From the NCBI RefSeq assembly GCF_003258605.2, contig NZ_CP031264.1:5704001-5768000 (forward strand): a DNA stretch of 64,000 bases, read 5' to 3'. This DNA comes from Peterkaempfera bronchialis. GTDB taxonomy: Bacteria; Actinomycetota; Actinomycetes; Streptomycetales; Streptomycetaceae. Positions 1 through 8,100 of the stretch are shown piece after piece (within the stretch, counting starts at the first letter, position 1; the number at the start of each line of letters is the position of its first letter). The position numbers and the translations under genes are program-made. The notes under the pieces are model-generated. The model was not told the DNA's origin. It saw nothing but the letters and a program-made list of their open reading frames with translations, and made no database searches.

Positions 1-541
1 GGGTCCCGCAAGGAAGCTGTCCCCTCAGGATCTCGTCGACGCGGATCGCCTGCGTGAGATACTGCCCGTCCTTGATGTACTGGGGCCTGCGTCTCTCTTC
101 TATCTTGACCGGGCTGACTTTCGGCCCATGCATGCTGGCGCCGCTGTCGAGGAGGTGCCAGGCGACGACGATGGACTGGCCGCGCTGCTGGCCCGTGCCG
201 GTGAAGAGGACGCTGGGGAAAGCGGTTTGGAGGACATCACCTCTCCCGCATGCGTCGTGCATGACGGTGACGACGTGGTTGCCGCAGCCGGCTATCGCGC
301 ATGGCCGCAGTCGGTGGCCCACCTCGGCGTCCTGGTCGCGCCGCACTGTCGCGGCCGGGGGCTGGCACGAGCGGTGGCCTCTGCGGCGGTGGCCCGCGCG
401 CTGGACGCCGGGCTGCTTCCGCAGTGGCGAGCACGCCCGCACCCGTCAAAGCGTGTAGCGCTTGCGCTGGGCTTCCGGGAGTTGGGGGCCCAGCTCAGCG
501 TTCGCCTCGATGACGGCGGTCCTCATGGCCAGGGCAGGTGA
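1..541 (+). CDS. GNAT-family N-acetyltransferase, 5' end cut by window edge
   Basis: The reading frame is open from base 2 to a TGA at 539-541, so the true start lies left of the window and about 179 residues are visible. The C-terminal half has the GNAT acetyl-CoA motif: a beta strand LGVLVAPHCRGRGLAR (R-G-R-G-L-A loop) followed by a helix, then the typical ending in which a residue pair precedes LALGFRELG. Enzymes of this family move an acetyl group from acetyl-CoA to an amine; the substrate cannot be read from the sequence. It could be a resistance- or maturation-type GNAT. An ATG at 128 is in frame but lies inside the domain, so it is probably not the start. Confidence 0.7.
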   Translation, partial: GPARKLSPQDLVDADRLREILPVLDVLGPASLFYLDRADFRPMHAGAAVEEVPGDDDGLAALLARAGEEDAGESGLEDITSPACVVHDGDDVVAAAGYRAWPQSVAHLGVLVAPHCRGRGLARAVASAAVARALDAGLLPQWRARPHPSKRVALALGFRELGAQLSVRLDDGGPHGQGR

Positions 542-824
542 GGCCGCCGTCCGAACTCGACCGCAGTGAGCGTCCCGCACGAGCGGGCGTCCCGGGCGAT
601 CAGGGTGTTGCCGTCTGCGGCGTCGAGAACCGCCGAGGTAAAGGTGTGCCGGAAGGCATGGGTGGCTCGGCGAGGTTGAAGGGCTGCAGACCACCCTCGC
701 GGGAGCGAACGACAAGCTCTCCCAGATCGACCGGCGGGCTCCGCGAACCGTTGACCTCCCCATGCAGACCCCCCGAAACCAAGCCCCGAGGTCGGATGTC
801 AGGGGCAGGTGAGAGGGTGCGGCC

Positions 825-1412
825 ATGAACATCGACGACTTCTGGACCGTCATCGAAACAGCACGCACCGACGCCGCTTCGGCCTCCGGAGACCCGGGCC
901 AAGCGTTCGCATCGGCCCTGGTTGAGCGGCTTGCGGCGACCTCGAAGCAGACGATCCTCGAATACCAGCAGCGCTTCGATCAGTTGCACGGGGCGATCTA
1001 CCGCTGGGACATGTGGGCTGCTGGCTATCTGATCGGTGGAGGATGCTCCGACGACGCCTTCATGGACTTCCGCGCCGGACTGATTGCGCAGGGCCGACAG
1101 TGGTACGAGCGGGCCGCCACCGCACCCGATGTTCTCGCCCAGCATCCAGACGTCATCGCTGCGGCGGCCGAAGGCAGCGACGAGGCGCTGTTCAACGAAA
1201 CCGTCAACTACGCGGCCTCCTACGCCTACGAGCGCATCCACGGCGACGAAGACGACTGCACCTTCTACGACGACTACGACCAGTTCTGCGGACCCCGCAC
1301 CGACCAGGCGCCGGCCGATATGGGCGAGAGCTTCGATTTCGACGACGCCTCGGAAATGCAGTCCCGTTTCCCCGGACTGGCCCGCCTCTTCCTTGAGCAC
1401 AGCGAGGCCTGA
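825..1412 (+). CDS. DUF4240 domain-containing protein
   Basis: 195-residue acidic cytoplasmic protein starting with MNIDDFWTVIETAR, the N-terminal hallmark of DUF4240 proteins, which are widespread in Streptomyces and have no assigned biochemical role. No signal peptide or membrane segment is visible. The C-terminal third is rich in Asp/Glu and aromatic residues (DEDDCTFYDDYDQF). It stands alone: 283 bp of apparently non-coding sequence lies upstream and an IS scar lies downstream. The family assignment comes from the N-terminal motif and length; function unknown. Confidence 0.75.
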   Translation: MNIDDFWTVIETARTDAASASGDPGQAFASALVERLAATSKQTILEYQQRFDQLHGAIYRWDMWAAGYLIGGGCSDDAFMDFRAGLIAQGRQWYERAATAPDVLAQHPDVIAAAAEGSDEALFNETVNYAASYAYERIHGDEDDCTFYDDYDQFCGPRTDQAPADMGESFDFDDASEMQSRFPGLARLFLEHSEA

Positions 1413-1525
1413 GCCCACCGGACCCCTTCGCCGCCAAGTTCAGAGAACAGATCGCCGTGCGCACCAACCGCTACTCGGTACTTAGTACTCCAGCTGTGGA
1501 TCGCGATCTTCATGTCTGGGATGCG

Positions 1526-1824
1526 ACTTGTCGCCGGTAATGGCTCCCGGTCCACCGCCGTGTGTCCCCGGGCGCCGGCACAGACGAGGTAGACCGCGGC
1601 CGGGGAGTTCTCGATCCGTCCGGCGGTGCCGGTGTACTGGCGCTGGACCCCGACGGTGTGGATGCCCTTCTTCACATCGCCGGGCTCGTCGACGACGAGC
1701 ACCGCGGCTTCGTCGTGGAGGTGCTCGACGACGTATTCGCGCACGTCATCGCGGACGGCCTCGGCATCCCAAGGTACTCCAGGACGTGGCGCGGGACATC
1801 GAGCGTGGCAGCATAGGCCAGCAG
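1526..1824 (-). pseudogene. two abutting transposase fragments (IS5-type N-terminus and IS701-type core)
   Basis: Read on the minus strand, about 1824-1770 encodes LAYAATLDVPRHVLEYL, the N-terminus of a common Streptomyces IS5-family transposase. In another frame, 1780-1526 encodes an IS701-family DDE segment containing PWDAEAVRDDVREYVVEHL, the first catalytic Asp in LVVDEPGDVKKG and VGVQRQYTGTAGRIEN. Neither part has the remaining catalytic residues and they are out of frame with each other, so this is a dead composite of at least two insertion elements. The usual T after the first catalytic DE is P here. It begins only 12 bp past the stop of the XRE regulator. Confidence 0.75.
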
Positions 1825-1835
1825 TCCGCCCGCCT

Positions 1836-3089
1836 TCAGCCGTCGTACGGGACCCAGGCACGCTTGCCTGCAGGGTTTTCGCCGTACCAGTAGTGCGGTG
1901 CTCCCTTGATGCTGGTGGTGTGGAACGGGTGGCCGTGGTCGTCGATGCGGATCGTGCCGGTGCGGCCCTGGGAGGACCAGTCGAGTTCGAGGTACCAGCG
2001 GGCGTCGTAGAGCTGTGTCGTTGCGACGACCAGTAGTACCTCCGCGTCCTCGGCGGAGACGCGGTACGGGAAGTCCACGGCCGCGATGGCGTGTCCTGTG
2101 TCGGTGCCGCTCCTTGCACGGATGACAGGGCGGTCGGCATCGAGGTCCACGGTGAAGTGGCGGGGTGCCTGATCGCTGCCGCAGCCCTGGTCCATGGCGT
2201 ACGCGTTCCCGGCGGCCGGGTTGCCGAGGCTGACGATGCGGACGCGCAGCGCCTCCAGGACCACGGCCGTGGACGACCGCCCCTGCACTGTGACCTGCAC
2301 CAACGTCTGCCGCCCGGGCACTGCGCCCTGCGACGCCGCCCACGCTCCGGCGTCCTGCTGCACCGGCGGTGGAGGCACCTGTGCGGGCGGCTCGTCGATG
2401 ACGTAGTCGTAGCTGCAGCCCATGTCCCAGACCTGGGAGTCGGCGCTCCAGGTGAGGGGCAGGCCGGTGGCCGGCTTCGCGGCCGAGGCGGGACCGCTGC
2501 CGGTGGCGGAGGGGGCGGGGGCCTTGTGTGGGGGGCCGGGCGGCGCGGACCTCAGGGAGGCGGAGCCGGAGGCATCCGCCTCAAGGGAGTGGCCGCCCGA
2601 CAGGGCGGACATGCTGCCCGCAGCAGCGAGCAGTGCGCAGGCGGCAGCGGTGGACGCCAGGATCCGTCGGCGGCGGTACCAGGGGCGGGGAGGGGAGGAG
2701 GGGGCGGGCCTGTCCGGGTCGGGATCGTTCTCGGGCTGCTCTGCGGGGCTGCTCCCCTCGGCGGGCACCCGGTCCGGGACCGCTGCGGGTGGCGGGATCG
2801 CTGCGGGTGGTGGTGCCGAAGCGGCCCTACGCGCCTGCTGCCGAGCCGTCATCGCCGACAGCCACAGCCGGTGCAGTTCGAGCCGCTCCTGCGGTGTCGC
2901 CCCGCAGAAGGCCGCGAGCCGCTCCACGGGCGCGAAGTCCTGAGGCACCGCCTCGCCCGCGCAGTACCGGTGCAGTGTGGAGGTGTTCATGGTGAGGCGG
3001 CGGGCCAGGGAGCCGTAGCTGCGGTCCGTGCGGTCCTTCAGCCGGCGCAGCAGCGCCGCGAACTCCTCGGCATCGTCTCGAATCGGCAT
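1836..3089 (-). CDS. XRE-type helix-turn-helix protein with membrane anchor and extracytoplasmic C-terminal domain
   Basis: 417 residues. The N-terminus (about 10-75) is a helix-turn-helix domain of the kind FAALLRRLKDRTDRSYGSLARR ending in a GEAVP loop, close to regulators that bind DNA as XRE dimers. A proline-rich linker follows, then an RRRR stop-transfer patch and one hydrophobic segment near residue 150 (ILASTAAACALLAAAG). The remaining ~250 residues would lie outside the membrane. A one-pass HTH protein suggests signal sensing at the cell surface; the ligand is unknown. The start at 3089 was chosen because GGGGGA sits just upstream; an ATG 45 bp earlier lacks a ribosome site. It is divergent from the secreted protein at 3426. 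Confidence 0.7.
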   Translation of the reverse strand: MPIRDDAEEFAALLRRLKDRTDRSYGSLARRLTMNTSTLHRYCAGEAVPQDFAPVERLAAFCGATPQERLELHRLWLSAMTARQQARRAASAPPPAAIPPPAAVPDRVPAEGSSPAEQPENDPDPDRPAPSSPPRPWYRRRRILASTAAACALLAAAGSMSALSGGHSLEADASGSASLRSAPPGPPHKAPAPSATGSGPASAAKPATGLPLTWSADSQVWDMGCSYDYVIDEPPAQVPPPPVQQDAGAWAASQGAVPGRQTLVQVTVQGRSSTAVVLEALRVRIVSLGNPAAGNAYAMDQGCGSDQAPRHFTVDLDADRPVIRARSGTDTGHAIAAVDFPYRVSAEDAEVLLVVATTQLYDARWYLELDWSSQGRTGTIRIDDHGHPFHTTSIKGAPHYWYGENPAGKRAWVPYDG

Positions 3090-3376
3090 TGTTCCCCCGT
3101 TGTCCGCCTGCGATCCCGCATCCCAGGGGCTCACATACCTGCACGTCAGATGGGCTGGGATGGTTCCACCGTCGCCAAGAGGGCGTCAGTCGTTGCGCGG
3201 GGATGCGGTGACCGCCGATGCTCTGGGTGTCGCACCGACCAGGGCCGGACCGGCCAAGCAGACGGCCGTCAAGGCCGCGGACAGGCTCCGTTGACGGGGC
3301 CGTCCGGGGCCCTCCTCCCGCCACGCCGCCACGGGCTCGGAGGGGCGGCCCGTAACCGACCTCCGCAGCACAGTCC

Positions 3377-3408
3377 GGCCATTCGGCCATTCGACCATGC
3401 GGCCATTC
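3377..3408 (+). repeat. four tandem 8-bp units before the secreted-protein gene
   Basis: GGCCATTC occurs at 3377, 3385 and 3401, with a variant GACCATGC at 3393, giving four contiguous 8-bp units just upstream of the ribosome site of the 3426 gene. One-turn-phased short repeats in a divergent promoter can be regulator sites. The neighbouring XRE protein is the obvious candidate, but that is inference. Confidence 0.6.
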
Positions 3409-3425
3409 GAAAACGGAGAACAGAC

Positions 3426-3878
3426 ATGACCAGTAAGGCCCGCACCGCTCTCGTCGCCGGCGTCCTCACCGTCGGCCTCGGTCTCGGCACCGCCGTCCAG
3501 GCCTCCGCCGGGCCCCCGCGCAGCGTCAGCGGCAAGCCGTCCGACAACCTCACCCGCGTCGCCGACTTCTACGGCGCCTACATAGACGCGGTGATCGACG
3601 AGGACAGCGGCCACCTCGGGAAGGCCCTGCGCAGCCACTACCTCACCGCCGGCTTCCAGAAGGGGCTGAACGCCTGGGAGGCGAAGAACCACGCCAACGG
3701 CGTCCTGCGCGCGCAGAACGTGCCGCTCGCCTGGAAGGTCGCCGACAACGGCAGCATCGGCCGCAACACCGAGGTCGTCGTCACTTTGACCTTCGGCTCG
3801 GGGAAGGTGAAGCTCTTTGTCGATGTGAATCGCGGCCACCAGATCTTCCGCATCGACACCAAGAGCCTCCGCAAGTAG
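3426..3878 (+). CDS. small secreted protein of unknown function
   Basis: 150 residues. The first ~27 form a Sec signal peptide (basic MTSKARTA, hydrophobic ALVAGVLTVGLGLGTAV, likely cleavage after QASA). The mature ~120-residue part has the look of an alpha+beta cone-like fold (YGAYIDAVID, a mixed helical middle, then two strands VVVTLTFGSG and VKLFVDVNRG). No catalytic motif is recognised. The ATG at 3426 follows GGAGAA. The same frame is open far upstream, but that part runs antisense to the XRE gene and has no coding character. A strong hairpin follows the stop. Confidence 0.8.
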   Translation: MTSKARTALVAGVLTVGLGLGTAVQASAGPPRSVSGKPSDNLTRVADFYGAYIDAVIDEDSGHLGKALRSHYLTAGFQKGLNAWEAKNHANGVLRAQNVPLAWKVADNGSIGRNTEVVVTLTFGSGKVKLFVDVNRGHQIFRIDTKSLRK

Positions 3879-3887
3879 CGCAGCCCT

Positions 3888-3935
3888 CCTGCCTGGGCCA
3901 CCGCATGGCCGATTCGAGGCGGTGGCCCGGGCAGG
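3888..3935 (+). terminator. strong hairpin terminator
   Basis: A 17-bp stem (3888-3904 pairing with 3919-3935, one G-T pair) around a 14-nt loop starts 9 bp after the stop of the secreted-protein gene. There is no U-tract, as is usual for Streptomyces terminators. Confidence 0.75.
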
Positions 3936-4016
3936 CGTCTGTGCGGAGCGGGGGGAATGCGCGACCACAGCGTAGGACCGCCGCTGTATTGCTGCCTGCC
4001 CTGGTGCGTCCCGTCG

Positions 4017-4180
4017 TCACCCACCCCAGGTGGGCTTCGGGGCGGGGACCTGTCGGCGCAGGACTGCGATCTCGTGCCGCGAGATCACTGTCTCCACGTC
4101 CTCGGCTGTGGAGGATCGGCACAGCAGAGCGAGCCATGCGAAGATCCGCGTGGCGACCAAGTAGAGCGTGTGCCGGATCG
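4017..4180 (-). pseudogene. integrase/transposase N-terminal fragment
   Basis: Read on the minus strand from about 4180 to a stop at 4017-4019, the sequence encodes YLVATRIFAWLALLCRSS followed by a ...SRHEIAVLRRQV... stretch. This matches the N-terminal region of a frequent actinobacterial integrase-type transposase (usual form ...VLRHEVAVLRRQV...). The catalytic core is missing and no start codon lies in frame with a ribosome site. It fills the otherwise empty 358-bp gap between the secreted protein and the MarR gene. Confidence 0.6.
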
Positions 4181-4236
4181 GTCGTTGTGTGAGTCGTCAC
4201 AGGTCACGGGCTGTGAAGCCATTCAGGGTGGTGGCC

Positions 4237-4731
4237 TCAGCGCTGTTCAACGATGCGGGTCAAGAGTCGGTCGAGTACCTGCAACTCCTCTTCGCTGAGG
4301 ACGCCGTACACCTCCGCCATCGTGCGCTGAACGGCAGCGTCGGCGGCCTTGAAGCGCGCGCGGCCGAGATCGGTGAGGTTCACGGCATGCGCTCGCCGGT
4401 CGACCTCGTTACGGTGTCGTTCGACGAGACCTCGCTGCTCAAGGTCGTCGATCTGGCGTCCCATCCCTGAGCGGTCGAGCCCGACGCGGTCCACAAGCTC
4501 GGTCTGGCTCAGCGGCTGGTCGGCGGCGAGGGACAGCAGCACGCTGTACTGCCGCGGCGTGAGCTCGAACTCGCTCAGCGCGTCGGCGAAGTTGCGGTCG
4601 GAGATGCGCCAAGCGAGAAACAGCGACATCCCGACGTGGACACCGTGGGCGGTGGCCAGCGCGCGCCGACTGCTTGCCCGAAGGTCGCTGGAATCCCTGG
4701 TCACGTCACCTGATGCTACCCGGCGAAACAT
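4237..4731 (-). CDS. MarR-family transcriptional regulator
   Basis: 164 residues with the winged-helix MarR layout. Dimerisation helices sit at about 20-55, the recognition helix LSQTELVDRVGLDRSGMGRQ and the wing with D-R-R at VERHRNEVDRRAHAVNLTDLG (the classic D-x-R-x-x wing), and a C-terminal helix LQVLDRLLTRIVEQ. MarR proteins usually repress a neighbouring divergent gene and release DNA on binding a small phenolic ligand. The gene is divergent from the SDR oxidoreductase at 4819, and a palindrome in the 87-bp gap is the likely operator, so it probably controls itself and the SDR. Confidence 0.88.
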   Translation of the reverse strand: MFRRVASGDVTRDSSDLRASSRRALATAHGVHVGMSLFLAWRISDRNFADALSEFELTPRQYSVLLSLAADQPLSQTELVDRVGLDRSGMGRQIDDLEQRGLVERHRNEVDRRAHAVNLTDLGRARFKAADAAVQRTMAEVYGVLSEEELQVLDRLLTRIVEQR

Positions 4732-4748
4732 GCTCCCGGATGATATTG

Positions 4749-4760
4749 TCCCAACTGGGA
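4749..4760. promoter_or_regulatory. candidate MarR operator
   Basis: TCCCA-AC-TGGGA inverted repeat in the 87-bp divergent space between the MarR and SDR genes, 18 bp upstream of the marR start. Position and symmetry fit a MarR dimer site; binding is inferred. Confidence 0.45.
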
Positions 4761-4818
4761 GTAGTTGATCGAGGCTGCGGCGCCATGAGTCGCCGAGCTG
4801 TGAAGGGACTGAGAACGA

Positions 4819-5559
4819 ATGGGCCGTCTAGAGTCGAAGGTCGCTGTCGTCACGGGCGGAGCACTCGGGATGGGGGCGTCCCATGTGCGGACCTTCGTCG
4901 CCGAAGGCGCGCGCGTGGTGATCGCCGACATCCTGGAGGCGGAGGGCCGTGCACTCGCCGCCGAGCTCGGCGATGCCGCTCGCTTCATCCGTCTGGATGT
5001 GACCGACCCGGAGCAGTGGGCCGCGCTTGTCGCCGAGACCGAGCGGGAGTTCGGGCCGATCACCGTGCTGGTGAACAACGCCGGTGTCGCGGGGCCCTTC
5101 CTCCCCGCCGCAGAGCTCTCCATCGCCGACTACCGCCGCACGGTGGACGTTGACCTGAACGGCACCTTCTACGGAATGCACGCTGTCATCCCGGGCATGG
5201 TCGCGGCAGGCGGCGGGTCGATAGTGAACATCTCCTCCACAGCCGGGTTCCAAGGCAAGACCCCGAATGCTGCGTATTCGGCGTCGAAGTTCGGCGTGCG
5301 GGGTCTCGCGCGGGCCGCGGCCAAGGACTACGCAGCGGCGGGCGTTCGCGTGAACTGCGTTTGCCCGGGCATTGTGCGCACCCCGCTCATGGAGGCCACG
5401 TGGGATGAGGACGCCCAGGCGCAGGAGCGGCTGCGCGTGCCGACGGACCGCTTCGCGGATTCCGCGGAGCTCTCCGCTGCGGTGCTGTTCCTCGCCTCTG
5501 ACGAGGCGTCGTATGTGACCGGCACCGACCTGCTCGTCGACGGTGGAATGAACGCCTGA
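4819..5559 (+). CDS. short-chain dehydrogenase/reductase (classical SDR)
   Basis: 246 residues, the standard classical SDR length. Visible: the NAD(P)-binding TGGALGMG loop (residues 12-19), the D60-V adenine contact, NNAG at 86-89, catalytic S140, Y153 and K157 (YSASK), the PG motif after VNCVCPG, and the ending YVTGTDLLVDGGM of 3-alpha/20-beta-hydroxysteroid dehydrogenase-like enzymes. It should reduce or oxidise a carbonyl/hydroxyl group with NAD(P). An acidic residue at the end of beta-2 (VVIADI) suggests NAD(H). The substrate is unknown; the divergent MarR gene suggests an inducible catabolic or detoxifying role. Confidence 0.88.
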   Translation: MGRLESKVAVVTGGALGMGASHVRTFVAEGARVVIADILEAEGRALAAELGDAARFIRLDVTDPEQWAALVAETEREFGPITVLVNNAGVAGPFLPAAELSIADYRRTVDVDLNGTFYGMHAVIPGMVAAGGGSIVNISSTAGFQGKTPNAAYSASKFGVRGLARAAAKDYAAAGVRVNCVCPGIVRTPLMEATWDEDAQAQERLRVPTDRFADSAELSAAVLFLASDEASYVTGTDLLVDGGMNA

Positions 5560-5577
5560 GGCGCCACAGATCCGTTT

Positions 5578-5611
5578 CACGTGGGGCGGGCCAACAGTCA
5601 CGCCCCACGTG
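5578..5611 (+). terminator. hairpin terminator after the SDR gene
   Basis: Perfect 11-bp stem CACGTGGGGCG / CGCCCCACGTG with a 12-nt loop, 18 bp past the SDR stop codon. Confidence 0.7.
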
Positions 5612-6066
5612 CGCGGTCACGTGTCTGTGTTCCGTTTGGCACCGCAGGTGCTCCGCGCTGCGGAGTGCCGTAGCGCGGTTTCCCCCATGCCGGCACACTG
5701 CGATTCGCAGAACCGTGACCGAGCGGCGGAGGGGCAGATCCGGGTTCAGCGGTATTGGTACGACGAGCAGGGCATCCGCGCCGGCGAGGGCCCAAGCAGA
5801 CCCGCGACCGGCTGGGCAGGCGCCAGCCACCGTGCCCTGGTCGTCGGTAGAAATCGCATCCCCGCACGGACCCGCAAGCGCGCTTCAGCCACGAGCCTGG
5901 GAAGGCCTAGGGGGCTGGCTGCAAAGACCGCCAGACCGAGTGAGGATGGCCCCTCTACCTGCGAACGCTGTACGGCGACCTGCCGTCGGCGCCGCGTGGG
6001 CCTGTCCGGCCAAAGACCCGTAGAGTCGCCCTGGCCCCGGGGGCGCGGCGTGCCGGGGGTGTCTCG
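5612..6066. other. no gene recognised
   Basis: About 450 bp between the SDR terminator and the cupin stop. Both strands were read: the open frames have no ribosome site, no recognisable motif and poor third-position GC bias. No RNA gene or repeat was seen. Confidence 0.5.
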
Positions 6067-6573
6067 TCAGGCTTCCCCGGTCGGCAGCGCATACAGCCGC
6101 GGGAGGTTGACCACGATCGCCTCCTGGGTGCTGCGGGCGATGACGACCACGGCCTCGTCGGCGGGGTCCGGGTTCTCCTCGCGGTGCGGCACGAACGGGG
6201 GCACGAAGATGTAGTCACCGGGTGAGGTGCGCAGGCGTACTTCCTCGGGCTGCGGGCCCGAGTCGTCGAGGAAGACGAACTCGGGATGCCCGCTCACCAC
6301 GTAGATGGCGGTCTCGGACTCGCCATGGTGATGGTCGGAGGAGGAGGTGGAGGGGGCGACGTGGGTCTGGCCCATCCACAGCTTTTCGGAGCCCACTGTG
6401 GTGCCGCTGACTGCGGCGAATCTGCGCATGCCACCGGTCTGTGCCGTGTCGCCGTCGAGAGCGTCGGCCCGGATGTGGTGCAGGCGGGCGCGCAGGGGTG
6501 CTGCCGGATGCCCTGCGGCGTCATGGAGATGGGGATGGAAACCTTCGCCGGCGGTCGTCAACGGCTCGCTCAT
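6067..6573 (-). CDS. cupin domain protein
   Basis: 168 residues forming a single cupin barrel. Motif 1 is seen as SSSDHHHGESETAIYVVSGHPEF (metal ligands HHH...E) and motif 2 as SPGDYIFVPPFVPHREEN (PGD...PH). The layout resembles metal-binding RmlC-like dioxygenase or isomerase cupins; the reaction is not predictable. It is divergent from the Rrf2 regulator with 138 bp between their starts. A sequence block in that gap recurs before the organosulfur transporter, so the cupin may belong to the Rrf2 regulon. Confidence 0.8.
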   Translation of the reverse strand: MSEPLTTAGEGFHPHLHDAAGHPAAPLRARLHHIRADALDGDTAQTGGMRRFAAVSGTTVGSEKLWMGQTHVAPSTSSSDHHHGESETAIYVVSGHPEFVFLDDSGPQPEEVRLRTSPGDYIFVPPFVPHREENPDPADEAVVVIARSTQEAIVVNLPRLYALPTGEA

Positions 6574-6612
6574 GAGTGGGGACGCTAAAGCGGCCGGGAA
6601 AGGATGTCAAGA

Positions 6613-6623
6613 GGTGTCCATTG
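6613..6623 (+). promoter_or_regulatory. half-site shared with the 8101 palindrome
   Basis: GGTGTCCATTG, identical over 11 bases to 8111-8121, in the cupin/rrf2 divergent gap about 90 bp upstream of the Rrf2 start. Probably a binding half-site for the same regulator. Confidence 0.45.
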
Positions 6624-6711
6624 CCCTTCACCTGCGGCAATGTTCCCGCAATGGAGGCGGGGGAGCCGAGGCCGGCCTCGCGACCAGCACCTGGTCGGGC
6701 ATGATGTGCGC

Positions 6712-7146
6712 ATGCATATCTCCGCGAAGGCGGACTACGCGACGCGGGCCCTGCTGGAGCTCGCCTGCGAACCTGCCCGCCCGCTCACGTGCGAGGCCAT
6801 GGCCTCCTCGCAGCAGGTCCCTTTCCGGTTCCTCAAGTCCGTGGTGGGCGAGCTGCGCAGGGCCGGTCTGGTGCGCAGCCAGCGCGGCTGCGAGGGCGGG
6901 TACTGGCTCGGACGCCCCGCCGACGAGATCACCCTCCTGGATGTCGCGCGCGCCGTGGACGGCGAGTTGATCACCTTGCGGGGCGAGTCGCTGGCCGGGC
7001 TCGACTACCCCGGTCCCGCCGCCGGTCTGCCCGGGGTCTGGCGCCGGCTCGAAGCGGATGCCGCCGCACTCCTGGGCGGGACGACGCTCGCCGCGCTGCT
7101 GCCCGCCGCGGCGGGCGGACAGCTGAGCCACAAGGGAGCCGTGTGA
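6712..7146 (+). CDS. Rrf2-family transcriptional regulator
   Basis: 144 residues beginning MHISAKADYATRALLELA, the typical Rrf2 opening, followed by a winged helix (VPFRFLKSVVGELRRAGLVRSQRGCEGGYWLGRPADEITLLDVARAVDG). The three-cysteine Fe-S cluster of IscR/NsrR is absent (only one Cys in the wing), which puts it nearer the CymR type that controls sulfur metabolism by other signals. ATG 6712 was chosen because homology starts exactly there; an in-frame start 108 bp upstream would add an unrelated tail. Its GTGTGA end overlaps the DsbA-like gene, so the two are co-translated. It probably regulates the organosulfur genes that follow. Confidence 0.85.
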   Translation: MHISAKADYATRALLELACEPARPLTCEAMASSQQVPFRFLKSVVGELRRAGLVRSQRGCEGGYWLGRPADEITLLDVARAVDGELITLRGESLAGLDYPGPAAGLPGVWRRLEADAAALLGGTTLAALLPAAAGGQLSHKGAV

Positions 7147-8060
7147 CGCCCGCAGCGGACCAGCCGACGGTGGAGGTGGTGGAGTACACCGACCCGCTGT
7201 GCCCCTGGGCCTGGGGATCGGAGCCCGTCTTCCGCCGGCTCCGTGCGGCGCTCGCGGGCCGCGTCCGCTGGCGTCGCGCGTACTGCATCCTCTTCGACCA
7301 CGGCGACGATCCGGCGCCCGACCCGGTTGCGGAAACCGCCTGGTATGCGCGCTATGTCGAGGACGTCACCGTCCACACGCAGGCGCCCAGGGCGCCGCGA
7401 CTGAGCCGCGTGGCCGCGAGTTCGTGGCCGTCCTCGCTCATCGCCAAGGCCGCCGAACTGCAGGGCGCCGATGTGGCCGAACGGGTGCTGCGCCGACTGC
7501 GGGAGACGGTCTTCGTCCTCGGCGAACCGGCGGACACTCCCGCGCTGGCGCTGTCGGCGGTACGGGGCACGCCCGGTCTGGATCTTGAGCGGCTGGCCGC
7601 CGACGCGGCGTCGGCCGCCGTGCTGGAGCGGGTGCGCGCCGACCGGGCCGAAGCCCGTCGTCCGGTCGGTGAGGTGCTGTCCGTACGCGACGGGTCCCCG
7701 CATCCCGGCGCCGCCAAGGAGACCGCCGACGGCGAATACCGGTACGCGCTGCCGACGTTGCTGGTCCGCACCCCTGCCGGGTATCGCGTCGTGCCGGGCT
7801 GGCGGTCGTACGAGGAGTACGCCTCGGCGGTCGACGAGCTGAGCCCCGGGCTGCTGCCGGCCCCCGTGACGCTGGCCCCGGCGGAGGCGCTCGCACGGTA
7901 CCGAAGCCTGACCGACCCGGAGCGCAGACTGCTGACGCACGGCCCATGGCCCCCGGCCGACGCGGTCCGCGTCGAGACCGGCAACGGTCCTCTGTGGCTG
8001 CATATGGAGGAGGCCGCCGTGCACCCGGCCGGTGGCCGCAGCGCTTCCACGGCGCCCTGA
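7143..8060 (+). CDS. DsbA-fold (FrnE-like) protein lacking the second active-site cysteine
   Basis: 305 residues, GTG start overlapping the stop of the Rrf2 gene by four bases. The N-terminus VEVVEYTDPLCPWAWGSEP is the thioredoxin-fold strand-loop of DsbA/FrnE proteins. The active site reads C20-P-W-A, so the CxxC pair is incomplete and disulfide exchange is unlikely. The long helical insert (residues ~90-190) and cis-Pro-like strand ALPTLLV follow the DsbA family plan. There is no signal peptide, so it acts in the cytoplasm. Tight coupling to the regulator and proximity to the sulfur genes suggest thiol handling or a sensing partner; this is inferred. Confidence 0.72.
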   Translation: MTPAADQPTVEVVEYTDPLCPWAWGSEPVFRRLRAALAGRVRWRRAYCILFDHGDDPAPDPVAETAWYARYVEDVTVHTQAPRAPRLSRVAASSWPSSLIAKAAELQGADVAERVLRRLRETVFVLGEPADTPALALSAVRGTPGLDLERLAADAASAAVLERVRADRAEARRPVGEVLSVRDGSPHPGAAKETADGEYRYALPTLLVRTPAGYRVVPGWRSYEEYASAVDELSPGLLPAPVTLAPAEALARYRSLTDPERRLLTHGPWPPADAVRVETGNGPLWLHMEEAAVHPAGGRSASTAP

Positions 8061-8100
8061 CAGGCCTCTGATCAGCGGTCACGGCCGTCCCGCCGAATGA

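Noticed and set aside
542-824. Minus-strand stretch reading HAFRHTFTSAVLDAADGNTL, like a tyrosine-recombinase box
   Set aside because: Only one short motif resembles an integrase; no second Arg/His/Tyr box follows and the frame does not continue. Probably chance or a very old scar.
5612-6066. Possible small genes on either strand
   Set aside because: No ribosome site, codon bias or motif supports any of the open frames.
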